Assembly (NCBI GenBank): GCA_006937955.1
Contig: SSNP01000386.1
Coordinates: forward strand, 1-64,000
From: Pachypanchax playfairii
Lineage: Eukaryota; Chordata; Actinopteri; Cyprinodontiformes; Aplocheilidae
Direction of reading: 5' to 3'
DNA length: 64,000 nt
In this document: piece after piece, positions 53,044-62,374 of the stretch
How the letters are laid out: each line of letters starts with the position of its first letter
Position numbering within the stretch: position 1 is the stretch's first letter
Notes under the pieces: model-generated
The model's input: the letters and a program-made list of their open reading frames with translations, nothing else
What the model was told of the DNA's origin: nothing
Database searches by the model: none
Made by a program: the position numbers and the translations under genes

Positions 53044-53502
53044 ATGGATGAACTTGAAACTCTGTTGAAGACCCAGCCAGAGTATCAGGAATACAGCATC
53101 ATGTGTTTTACTGAGACATGGCTAAAGGAACATATCCTGGACTCCAGTGTGTCTCTGCCTGGCTTTCAAACAATATGGGCAGACAGAGATTTGAAGAGGA
53201 GCGGCAAAAGAAGAGGAGTTTATCAGCTGCTCACACCTGCAGTCACCTGTTGGGGGCGGAGCATAAGAGCAGGTGACATGAAGAGGCTGAACAGATGGAT
53301 AAGGAGGACTGATTCTGTCCTGGAGACTGAACTGGAGTCTCTTGAGTTGATTGTCCAAAGGAGGATGAAGAACATGATGGAGAAACCTCATCATCCTCTT
53401 CAGAACACAGTAACTCAACACCAGAGTGTCTTCAGTCAGAAGATTCTTCATAATCCGCTGCAGCACAGACCGCTACAGGAGATCCTTCCTGTCCACAGCT
53501 AG
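53044..53502 (+). CDS. Fused endonuclease-start / RT-end ORF of deleted LINE
   Basis: 152 codons: MDELETLLKTQPEYQEYSIM and FTETWLKEHILDSSVSLPGF (endonuclease N-terminus), then after the deletion joint TCWGRSIRAGDMKRLNRWIR and ESLELIVQRRMKNMMEKPHH (region after the RT). The two parts are in one frame. No catalytic residues remain, so enzymatic activity is not expected. Whether it is translated is unknown. Confidence 0.6.
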   Translation: MDELETLLKTQPEYQEYSIMCFTETWLKEHILDSSVSLPGFQTIWADRDLKRSGKRRGVYQLLTPAVTCWGRSIRAGDMKRLNRWIRRTDSVLETELESLELIVQRRMKNMMEKPHHPLQNTVTQHQSVFSQKILHNPLQHRPLQEILPVHS

Positions 53503-53616
53503 AACCCTCTACAGGAGATCCTTCCTGTCTACAGCTAGAACCCTCTACAGGAGATCCTTCCTGTCCACAGCTAGAACCCTCTACAGGAGATCCTTCCTGT
53601 CTACAGCTAGAACCCT
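53473..53616 (+). repeat. 36-bp tandem repeat, 4 copies
   Basis: Four perfect-length 36-bp units (ctacaggagatccttcctgt...). Units alternate at one base (C,T,C,T), so it probably grew as 72-bp doublets. Each unit encodes YRRSFLSTARTL, the LINE's C-terminal motif, in frame. Confidence 0.95.
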
Positions 53617-53654
53617 CTATAATGTCTCCCTGAAGAACTGAGCTACAACAACAC

Positions 53655-53705
53655 TTAATTTGATAACATTCTAAGTTAGGCAATTTGAAATCAGGTATAA
53701 CACCA
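53655..53705 (-). repeat. Inverted match to the 5' flank of the P2RX7_C gene
   Basis: The minus strand CCTGATTTCAAATTGCCTAA and following bases matches 49066-49098 with about two differences over 31 bp. It may be a right terminal inverted repeat of an element carrying the P2RX7_C gene, or simply a shared repeat. Confidence 0.5.
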
Positions 53706-53711
53706 CTTGTG

Positions 53712-53833
53712 ATGCGTAACCATGGCAATGAGAAACTTGTTTACAGGACATAGCAGCTAATGGACATTTCTAAGGCTCAAACAAATCTCAAATTGAGACT
53801 CCAAATCCCGTCCACAGCTAGAACCCTATATAC
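53712..53833 (+). mobile_element. Rex1-like LINE, minimal copy C
   Basis: 'gcgtaaccatggcaatgaga' through 'tctcaaattgagactccaaatccc' matches the 5' end of copy B, then jumps to 'gtccacagctagaaccct', the C-terminal repeat. Only about 120 bp is left. Confidence 0.65.
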
Positions 53834-54080
53834 AGGGTGCACATAATATTTTTGGCCTGGTTCTCAGAAGAGAACCTAGGGTTGTTGCTTGGTCCTCACA
53901 TTTTTAAATGTGTCTCGCTGTGTCTCTTCCGAGCTCCTCTGCTTTGTTTTTGGTTTCATCAAGCTTCAAATTCAGTCTGTTTACTTTACCTGGCTCTATA
54001 TTTGTTTCAATAAAAATCATTTCATTGTTGAAAAAATCAAGAGAAACCAGTAAAATATAAAAATACTGGTAAGGCTGTGA
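53834..54080 (+). mobile_element. CAGGGGTGCACATAA-family fragment
   Basis: 'cagggtgcacataatatttt' through 'aaaaatactggtaa' matches 58261-58505. The right half is missing. Confidence 0.75.
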
Positions 54081-54238
54081 CCTCGCGAACACACCTGTGA
54101 ATAAAAGTAACAAAAAAAAATAAAAAAACATAAATCATTGAAACATCAAATAACCTTACAGTACATTCTATATAAAATGAACCAGATAGACACAACTTTG
54201 GAAAACACAAAACTATAGTGCTATAATTGCTTCCTCAC

Positions 54239-54569
54239 CCATTCAATAGTTGTTGCTGTTCCCCGTGAGTTGATGATCACCTCAAAGGGTTGTTGAGCAT
54301 CACATTCAACTCCCAGGAGAGGGTCACTGTATTTGCATTTCTCCAGTGGTAATCTGAGAAAGCCTGTAAGTTGTCTCAGGTTTTTCTCGTATGCTATTGT
54401 AGCTTTCTCACCAACAATGTCATCTTCACACAAAACCTTCTGGTAATCAGGAAAAGATGTGATCTCAGGTGGAGCTTCCTCCTTCTCTGTCAAGTCGTGC
54501 ACCATCTCATCGATACCTACAGTTGGGAGTGTTTCAACAGGGAAGGGCATCTTTAGGGCACCACCGGTT
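54239..54569 (-). CDS. Unrecognised gene, exon 5 (last visible)
   Basis: 331 nt between acceptor TAG (54570-54572) and a likely donor TGG|GTGAGG (54233-54238). It encodes TGGALKMPFPVETLPTVGID, EKEEAPPEITSFPDYQKVLC and KCKYSDPLLGVECDAQQPFE, then INSRGTATTIEW. Without splicing it would stop five codons later. The style (Y-x-D-P-L-x-G-x-x-C-x-A-x-x-P-F-E-V) recalls a family of multi-copy, uncharacterised fish proteins; no function is known to me. The upstream exon phase matches. Tc1 copy C begins three bases from the exon. Confidence 0.65.
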
Positions 54570-54572
54570 CTA

Positions 54573-55905
54573 CAGTGGGGCAAAAAAGTATTTAGTCAGC
54601 CACCAATTGTGTAAGTTCTCCCACTTAAAAAGATCAGAGAGGCCTGTAATTTTCATCATAGGTATACCTCAACTATGAGAGACAAAATGAGGAAAAAAAA
54701 TCCAGAAAATCACATTGTCTGATTTTTAAAGAATTTATTTGCAAATTATGGTGGAAAATAAGTATTTGGTCAATAACAACAGTTAATCTCAATACTTTGT
54801 TATATAGCCTTTGTTGGCAATGACAGAGGTCAAACGTTTTCTGTAAGTCTTCACAAGGTTTTCACACACTGTTGCTGGTATTTTGGCCCCTTCCTCCATG
54901 CAGATCTCCTCTAGAGCAGTGATGTTTTGGGGCTGACGCTGGGCAACACGGACTTACAACTCCCTCCAGAGATTTTCTATGGGGTTGAGATCTGGAGACT
55001 GGCTAGGCCACTCCAGGACCTTGAAATGCTTCTTACGAAGCCACTCCTTCGTTGCCCGGGCGGTGTGTTTGGGATCATTGTCATGCTGAAAGACCCAGCC
55101 ACGTCTCATTTTCAATGCCCTTGCTGATGGAAGGAGGTTTTCACTCAAAATCTTACGATACATGGCCCCATTCATTCTTTCCTTTACACGGATCAGTCGT
55201 CCTGGTCCCCTTGCAGAAAAACAGCCCCAAAGCATGATGTTTCCACCCCCATGCTTTACAGTAGGTATGGTGTTCTTTGGATCCAACTCAGCATTCTTTC
55301 CCCTCCAAACACGACAAGTTGAGTTTCTACCAAAAAGTTCTATTTTGGTTTCATCTGACCATATGATGTTCTCCCAATCCTCTTCTGGATCATCCAAATG
55401 CTCTCTAGCAAACCGCAGACGGGCCTGGACGTGTCCTGGCTTCAGCAGGGGGACACGTCTGGCACTGCAGGATTTGAGTCCCTGGCGGCGTAGTGTGTTA
55501 CTGATGGTAGCCTTTGTTACTTTGGTCCCAGCTCTCTGCAGGTCATTCACTAGGTCCCTCCGTGTGGTTCTGGGATTTTTGCTCACCGTTCTTGTGATCA
55601 TTTTGACCCCACGGGGTGAGATCTTGCGTGGAGCCCCAGATCGAGGGAGATTATCAGTGGTCTTGTATGTCTTCCATTTTCTAATAATTGCTCCCACAGT
55701 TGATTTCTTCACACCAAGCTGCTTACCTATTGCAGATTCAGTCTTCCCAGCCTGGTGAAGGTCTACAATTTTGTTTCTGGTGTCCTTTGACAGCTCTTTG
55801 GTCTTGGCCATAGTGGAGTTTGGAGCGTGACTGTTTGAGGTTGTGGACAGGTGTCTTTTATACTGATAACGAGTTCACACAGGTGCCATTAATACAGGTA
55901 ACGAG
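54573..55905 (-). mobile_element. Tc1 element, copy C (up to assembly gap)
   Basis: It starts CAGTGGGGC next to TA (54571-54572) and runs in minus orientation through the gene to the 5' inverted repeat, where N begins. It shares private changes with copy D (stop codon, GGGCC for TGGGCC, ACTGTTG for ACTTTTG). Confidence 0.9.
54789..55811 (-). pseudogene. Tc1 transposase, copy C, late nonsense mutation
   Basis: 340 codons identical to the intact copy in nearly all residues. AAA after NLWREL is TAA (near 54954), removing the last 55 residues. All three catalytic acidic residues precede the stop. Confidence 0.9.
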
Positions 55906-56171
55906 NNNNNNNNNNNNNNNNNNNNNNNNNNNNNNNNNNNNNNNNNNNNNNNNNNNNNNNNNNNNNNNNNNNNNNNNNNNNNNNNNNNNNNNNNNNNNNN
56001 NNNNNNNNNNNNNNNNNNNNNNNNNNNNNNNNNNNNNNNNNNNNNNNNNNNNNNNNNNNNNNNNNNNNNNNNNNNNNNNNNNNNNNNNNNNNNNNNNNNN
56101 NNNNNNNNNNNNNNNNNNNNNNNNNNNNNNNNNNNNNNNNNNNNNNNNNNNNNNNNNNNNNNNNNNNNNNN
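55906..56171. other. Assembly gap (266 N)
   Basis: A run of N between the two oppositely oriented Tc1 halves. True length and content are unknown. Confidence 0.99.
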
Positions 56172-56905
56172 AAGTAACAAAGGCTACCATCAGTAACACA
56201 CTACGCCGCCAGGGACTCAAATCCTGCAGTGCCAGACGTGTCCCCCTGCTGAAGCCAGGACACGTCCAGGCCCGTCTGCGGTTTGCTAGAGAGCATTTGG
56301 ATGATCCAGAAGAGGATTGGGAGAACATCATATGGTCAGATGAAACCAAAATAGAACTTTTTGGTAGAAACTCAACTTGTCGTGTTTGGAGGGGAAAGAA
56401 TGCTGAGTTGGATCCAAAGAACACCATACCTACTGTAAAGCATGGGGGTGGAAACATCATGCTTTGGGGCTGTTTTTCTGCAAGGGGACCAGGACGACTG
56501 ATCCGTGTAAAGGAAAGAATGAATGGGGCCATGTATCGTAAGATTTTGAGTGAAAACCTCCTTCCATCAGCAAGGGCATTGAAAATGAGACGTGGCTGGG
56601 TCTTTCAGCATGACAATGATCCCAAACACACCGCCCGGGCAACGAAGGAGTGGCTTCGTAAGAAGCATTTCAAGGTCCTGGAGTGGCCTAGCCAGTCTCC
56701 AGATCTCAACCCCATAGAAAATCTCTGGAGGGAGTTGTAAGTCCGTGTTGCCCAGCGTCAGCCCCAAAACATCACTGCTCTAGAGGAGATCTGCATGGAG
56801 GAAGGGGCCAAAATACCAGCAACAGTGTGTGAAAACCTTGTGAAGACTTACAGAAAACGTTTGACCTCTGTCATTGCCAACAAAGGCTATATAACAAAGT
56901 ATTGA
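56172..56905 (+). pseudogene. Tc1 transposase C-terminal part, copy D
   Basis: Residues from about 98 onward. The same premature stop after NLWREL as copy C lies at 56738-56740. Catalytic contexts WSDETK, QHDNDPKHTA and NPIENLWREL are present. Confidence 0.9.
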
Positions 56906-57121
56906 GATTAACTGTTGTTATTGACCAAATACTTATTTTCCACCATAATTTGCAAATAAATTCTTTAAAAATCAGACAATGTGATTTTCTGGATTTTTTT
57001 TCCTCATTTTGTCTCTCATAGTTGAGGTATACCTATGATGAAAATTACAGGCCTCTCTGATCTTTTTAAGTGGGAGAACTTACACAATTGGTGGCTGACT
57101 AAATACTTTTTTGCTCCACTG
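56172..57121 (+). mobile_element. Tc1 element, copy D (from assembly gap)
   Basis: Starts inside the transposase gene (VTKATISNTLRRQ) and runs plus-strand to the end CTCCACTG, next to TA (57122-57123). It is a mirror image of part of copy C. Confidence 0.9.
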
Positions 57122-57283
57122 TATATTGAGAAACAACATATTTTGAGACGGTTAGGAATTAGATGAGTCATACACACAGTTTACACAGAAATATAAAAAC
57201 AATACACTCTCTAATAACTACTGTTCAATTAAATATTCTGACTATATTAGAGCCATCGAGGCCACACTGCAGACCTAACATAC

Positions 57284-57391
57284 CGCAAACAGAGAGGGGG
57301 AACATAGTCTTCATCAGAGCTTCCATCTTCTTCTGAGTTTGACAGCTCTGTATCAGAGGTGCCTCCTTCTCCCTCCTTCTCCCACTCAATA
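57284..57391 (-). CDS. Unrecognised gene, exon 4
   Basis: 108 nt between ttctttttag and GCG|GTATGT. It encodes IEWEKEGEGGTSDTELSNSE then EDGSSDEDYVPPLCLR: a strongly acidic, Ser-rich, probably disordered segment with casein-kinase-like sites. Phase is continuous with exons 3 and 5. Confidence 0.7.
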
Positions 57392-57622
57392 CTAAAAAGA
57401 AAACACATTTTTGTAAGTATTCCATATAAATTGAAGATAATTGGGAAAAGAAAAAAATATTGAAAAATATTCTGGTTCACATGTACAGTCAACAAAACAA
57501 CAGTGCTGCCATAAATTCTTCATTGACAATGATGGCCAAATTTGATGTGCGTGTGCCTAAGTCACTATAAATACAACAAATACAGCATTCAAAGGTAACT
57601 GTACATTATCAGCAGCACTTAC

Positions 57623-57694
57623 ACACTGTTCCTGAGGTTGTTGGCTTCATCCTCATCAACAATATGAGTGTCCTCCATACTCAGGGAGTGCATG
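57623..57694 (-). CDS. Unrecognised gene, exon 3
   Basis: 72 nt between tatatgcag and GTGT|GTAAGT. It encodes MHSLSMEDTHIVDEDEANNL then RNSV. Phase fits neighbouring exons. Confidence 0.65.
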
Positions 57695-57802
57695 CTGCAT
57701 ATAAAAGGTGATATCAATGTATGAGTAACTCAGGGATTATTTTCAAAGAATATACCATAATAAATAATGCCTCATTTCATCTGATATTATGGATTGATTT
57801 AC

Positions 57803-57877
57803 CTTTCCTGCAAGACATCTATCACATCCTCCTGATCAGGAAGAGCACCAACCCCGGGCATGTGGAAGATATCATAC
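57803..57877 (-). CDS. Unrecognised gene, exon 2
   Basis: 75 nt between tgcacttttag and GAAAG|GTAAAT. It encodes YDIFHMPGVGALPDQEDVID then VLQE. Phase fits neighbouring exons. Confidence 0.65.
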
Positions 57878-58048
57878 CTAAAAGTGCAAATACAATTGTG
57901 GATCTAATGTAATTAGAAAGCAAACCCACTTGGTCTGCAGAAGACCATAATGAAATGTCACATGTGGACATTTACAAAACAAGAGCTATGCAGCTACTAA
58001 TTCAAGCTGCATGTTGGTCTTAGGACACACAGACACAAACTACTGTAC

Positions 58049-58159
58049 CTTTGAGATTCAGTGCCATTGCTGGAAAGTGATGGGGGATGAGGTGGTCGGA
58101 TGTTTACGTCAATCTTTATGGGGGTTGATGACAATGGCCCCTTAGCGTATTTTTCGTAA
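58049..58159 (-). CDS. Unrecognised gene, exon 1 of those visible
   Basis: 111 nt between tttcattacag and CAAAG|GTACAG. It encodes YEKYAKGPLSSTPIKIDVNI then RPPHPPSLSSNGTESQ. The exon starts inside a codon, so an upstream exon with the start codon must exist. It was not found and may lie beyond the transposon at 58261-59221 or be lost. Confidence 0.65.
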
Positions 58160-58260
58160 CTGTAATGAAAATGATGTAAGTTGTAATTTAGTGTCCACAC
58201 GCAGCAGATTGATGCATGACATGCAACCGATACTCAGCAAGTGATAACCTACAACATAAT

Positions 58261-59221
58261 CAGGGGTGCACATAATATTTTTGGCCTGGTTCTCAGAAGA
58301 GAACCTAGGATTGTTGCTTGGTCCTCACATTTTTAAATGTGTCTCGCTGTGTCTCTTCTCTGCAGCTCCTCTGCTTTGTTTTTGGTTTCATCAAGCTTCA
58401 AATTCAGTCTGTTTACTTTATCTGGCTCTATATTTGTTTCAATAAAAATCATTTCATTGTTGAAAAAATCAAGAGAAACCAGTAAAATATAAAAATACTG
58501 GTAAAAAAAAAACCTTCAGAGTTCAGGTTGGATTGTTTACAGGTTTGATTGTTCAATTTAATCTACATTTAACAGTTTGGTGTTGAAATTTATTAGTCAG
58601 CTGTTGGAGCTTCTGTCATTTACTGTAACTGTTTTTTGTTTTGAAATGATGAGGATGTTTGTAATGTGATGCAGTCAGATCAAAAGATACACTGGACAGT
58701 TATGGGGCATTGACTGCATATCCCATAGTGCTTTGCGCGCATTCAAAATGGTGCAGATCACAGACAAATACGCTGATACTGTTGATTAAAACAGGTGGTT
58801 TTCTGTATTTTATAGCACAAAAAGGTAGTTCTACACGTCTGTGCCACGATGGTCTATTTGTCTTATTCAGTGAATGTTTTCAGTTTTGACGCGATGCAGA
58901 ATCCTGCAGTCAGCTGCACTGATCTGACTGACTGAAAATCCGTCACACTGGCAAACTGATACACAGAGACAGAGAGAGACGCAGCATCAGCTGATCAGCT
59001 GGAACTTCGGCGCTCTGGCTGAGAAACATATCAGTCAAACAAAAGAAGTCAACGGGATTCTTCATTTATTTGACAATGAACCGCCTCTGATTAACCTAAA
59101 AATTCACGCAGCTCAGCCAAACCAATGTTAAGTACGCAAACGCGTGTTGCAACTTTTCATCTGGTGCATTTTATATTTTGACAGTGTGTGCGGACCTGCG
59201 GACCACTTATGTGCACCCCTG
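58261..59221 (+). mobile_element. DNA element with CAGGGGTGCACATAA ends (hAT-like)
   Basis: Inverted ends CAGGGGTGCACATAA and TTATGTGCACCCCTG define 961 bp. CAGGG termini suggest hAT, but an 8-bp duplication is not evident (AACATAAT against CATATATA). The interior has no transposase. It lies upstream of the minus-strand gene, between it and the kinase gene. Confidence 0.65.
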
Positions 59222-59399
59222 CATATATAGGAGATCCTTCCTGGTGTGAAGGGTTGTTTTAGAAAATTCGTAATACAAACGGAATGAAAGGTGTCAGTTG
59301 GATTTATAAATATATACTGAACGGTATTCCTAAGCTCAGTTACCTTCACCAATCCGAAAGCTTTAAACCTTTATTATGAAACGTTAGGCAGGAAGTGCT

Positions 59400-59569
59400 T
59401 CCTCCCACTTCCTGTGAATTGACTGCGCGTTGTGTCATTATGGTCGTCCCTACAAGCGGCTGGAGCAATACAAACCCAGACGGGATTATCTACTGCAGAC
59501 AGCGACGCGATACCGAGAGACGGTTCTGCTTTTAGCTCGGTTCGGTACTAGGACAACAGACCGACTACG
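59400..59569 (+). promoter_or_regulatory. tesk-like gene, 5' leader exon and promoter region
   Basis: A GC-richer stretch ends at donor CTACG|GTGAGC (59570). The 5' edge is not defined. A short upstream frame begins at 59439 (MVVPTSGWSNTNP). Assigned as leader because the next exon has an acceptor at 59719. Confidence 0.45.
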
Positions 59570-59719
59570 GTGAGCCTCCGCTCCCGCTTTTTAACGGAAT
59601 GAAGCTGGAATTCGCTGTTTGAAACGCGACATTCATCAGTTTATGCATTTGCCTCAGTTTTATTTGAAATTCTCTGAACTATAATAAATATGATAATAAT
59701 AAATGTTTTTATTTATTAG

Positions 59720-60513
59720 GTCCGTGTTAGGAGTCCGGTGGATTCCGGTCCAGCTCCGTGTCTGAGGGATCCGTTGTACGGCTCGAGCCTCAGGTAGAGG
59801 CCCTGGAGCGGCTTTCACTGGACCACAATCTGTTGCAGGTTCATCAACATCTTCATCTGCAGCATCTCATCTGCTCTTCAGCTGCAAGAATCCCGCAGGA
59901 ACCTCTGTGCTCTGTGGTGGTCTGTGCACGGCCCTCTGTCGATACCAGTCATGACGTCCACCGAACTAACGGGATGACGGAGGAAACCAAGCCTCCACGC
60001 GCACAGGCCCGGGGACGAGGCGTTCAGGGACCGCAAGAAAACTCGGAAGCGCAGCCCCGACAGTGATCTCCGGACCTGGAGCTGGTGTGCTGCAGATGAA
60101 TGCAAGTGGAGTTGATCTGTTTTCTTTTGGTGAAACAGTTTAACAGGAGTTGGACCTGGATAACAAGCAACATTATCATCTCGCTGGATTCACTCCAATC
60201 CATTTGACACCATGATGGGAGGCACCATCCCGATGGGCCTCAGGACTGCTGTTGTGTAGCAGGGTCTCGTGAGGGAAAGAGCACAGCATCTGGTGTGGGG
60301 TGGTCCATCAGCACCATGGACTACCACGCTGAGTGCTGCTTCTGTGATCCTGAGGACGGCCCAGATGAGCCGCCTCTACACAGCATCCACGCACCCAACC
60401 GGATCCGGCCATCTTCCTACAGAGCCCTGAGGAGTGCTGTGTCCAGTCTGGCTCGCATCGATGACTTCTTCTGTGAGAAAATTGGTTCTGGCTTCTTCTC
60501 TGAGGTATTTAAG
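59720..60513 (+). CDS. tesk1: Testis-specific kinase (TESK1/2-like), first coding exon
   Basis: The exon runs from acceptor tttatttattag to donor TTTAAG|GTATGT. Translation most likely starts at 60316: MDYHAECCFCDPEDGPDEPP, then RPSSYRALRSAVSSLARIDD and FFCEKIGSGFFSEVFK. The last block holds the kinase glycine loop G-S-G-F-F-S-E-V. SSYRALRSAVSSLAR is nearer TESK1, CEKIGSGFFSEVFK nearer TESK2, so the paralogue is uncertain. TESKs are dual-specificity kinases that phosphorylate cofilin and regulate actin. The 596-nt leader has an upstream 102-codon frame at 59758-60066. The remaining exons lie beyond the window. Confidence 0.8.
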
Positions 60514-60887
60514 GTATGTGAGCTTCTGCTAAGTGAATGATCACGTGTTAGAATGAGTGTCTGTGTTAGTTTGGACTGACACTGGGGTTAGGGTTCCTCA
60601 CTGGAGATTGATAAGCTGCAGGTGTCACTAGACTCCTGTTGATTATTGTCCCAGTCTCAAACCATTCCAAACTCCAACATGATCTGCAGCAGGAATATGT
60701 TCCCTACTGGTTCCCTACTTTCACAAACCAGCTTATTCTCTATAAAAATCTGTTGTCTTTAATGTGTAATATCCAGCCTACTGAGTGTCAGGGTTTACAG
60801 CCCTGACCTGCTGCTCAGAGAACTAACCTGGACTCACCTTCAGTCCGAGGGTTCTGGAACAGTCTGATAGATTTATATTTCCTATAT
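60514..60887. other. tesk-like intron
   Basis: Intronic sequence; nothing specific recognised. Confidence 0.5.
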
Positions 60888-61085
60888 TAATCCCTTGTGA
60901 AGAAATTCTGTTCTGCATGTGACCCATCCTCACCGCAAGGTGGGGAGCAGAGGGCAGCCATCTTGAACAGTGCCCAGGGGGCAGTTGCGGAGTTCAGTAT
61001 CTTGCCACTTGCCGGCACCAGGGATCGAACCCGCCATCTTTCGAACGAAGGGCGATCGCCCTCCCGATAGACTACAGTCACCCGC
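60888..61085 (-). mobile_element. tRNA-derived SINE
   Basis: The minus strand has a GGCGGGTGACTGTAGTC head, B box GGTTCGATCCC, then a 'ctgccccctgggcactg' block and the tail 'cacaagggattaata'. Typical fish SINE of about 200 bp in the kinase intron. Confidence 0.75.
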
Positions 61086-61787
61086 CAATTATGTATCTAA
61101 ACACATGTTATGATGTCTTTGATCATCAGCGGTGGTGTATTTATGGTTCAGGTCTTTGTTCTTGTCGGATTCTGTTGGAAAGAGTTTTTTACATATTCAG
61201 TGTCTTCAGATTTGCAGGTTCAGAGTGAACTATCTTCTGTTGTGTTCAGGTACTAGGACTGAACACAAACTGGTAAGTTTCATAGTGGTGCACATCTACA
61301 TACAGATCACCAGCTTCTCTGGGTGTCAGAAATAATATCCTTTTTCTCCAGATGACAGCAGAAAGACGCCTGCACTCAATTCAATTAAAGAGTCTCTCCA
61401 GCTCGAGAGTCATCACATTTTAGAAAAGTTCCCCACTTGACCCCCTCAGATTGGTCTGCCAAATTTCTATGTGATGGCTAATATTCTCAATAGGCCATAT
61501 ACACATTCTCAGATCTCTACTCTATAATTTTTACACAAAAAATCTCTAAATGGAGCAAAATGAGGCCGTTTGTTGTGCTGCTTTGGACATCACTGTCTGA
61601 ATGACCGTGTTCAAACTAGAGCTGTGCGGTATGGCAAAATATTCATATCACAGTTTTTTCTACATTATATCGGTCTTACAGTATTTGAAGGTTATTTTAC
61701 TGTCATATGCACAGTACCATGTTTTTGTTGCACAACTCTTCATAATATGATTGCCAATAGGCGGCAGTAATTAAATTAATTAAGGGC
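61086..61787. other. tesk-like intron
   Basis: Intronic sequence; short frames without recognisable content. Confidence 0.5.
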
Positions 61788-61990
61788 GTGGCACAGTCGT
61801 CGCGGACTTCTTCCAATCAGAAGGTTGATGGATCGATCCCAGCTTCCACCAACACATTTCAAAGTGTCCTTGGGCAAGACACTAAACCCCATGTTGCCCC
61901 TCGATTTGCATATCGGTTGTGAGAAGCATTTTGAGTTGTGTGAATGACTAGAAAAGCACTATACAAATACAGGACATTTACCATTTACGT
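61788..61990 (+). mobile_element. SINE fragment
   Basis: B box-like 'ggatcgatccc', then 'cttgggcaagacactaaacc', 'gaatgactagaaaagcacta' and the end 'aggacatttaccatttac'. The same tail type as at 35990. Confidence 0.65.
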
Positions 61991-62374
61991 TTAAGTTGCT
62001 ACTTTTACTGCTGCCAGCTACCACAAATGAAGTCTGACCTTTTAAAGCTGAAGAAATTCTGTACTACAGATGGGGCTCCTCTTTTTGGAACAAGTTGTTC
62101 TGGATCAGTAATCCGTGCGTCGATGTTACAGCCCCCACCAGCCACCATTTTTCATTCAAAATGTTTATATTTCATGTGTGGTCTTAACGTGTAGCACTGA
62201 AATCAGTTCCCTCATAAATACTTTGCCACTTTCAACATTCTGGAAGTTGTCTCAGCTGTTCACCAGTAAAGTGGTATCTGAAAAATTCATATCATAACCA
62301 AAATAAACACTGGTTTTCAGTACAAACCGGTATACTGCCCAGTCCCAGATCGAACTGAAATATCTCCACGACTA
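61991..62374. other. tesk-like intron
   Basis: Intronic sequence without recognised features. Confidence 0.5.

Larger units (their letters stand above)
52826..53655 (+). mobile_element. Rex1-like LINE, internally deleted copy B
   Basis: The 5' part matches the start of copy A ('catggcaacaagagacttg'); after the codons for SGKRRG the sequence jumps to the RT C-terminal region. About 2 kb of endonuclease and RT is absent. Both termini are retained. Confidence 0.8.

Noticed and set aside
55820..56740. 306-codon frame across the N gap
   Set aside because: It exists only because N bases do not interrupt translation; the two ends belong to different Tc1 halves.
61020..61085. Functional tRNA gene on the minus strand
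   Set aside because: Same reason: it is the head of a SINE with the typical tail.
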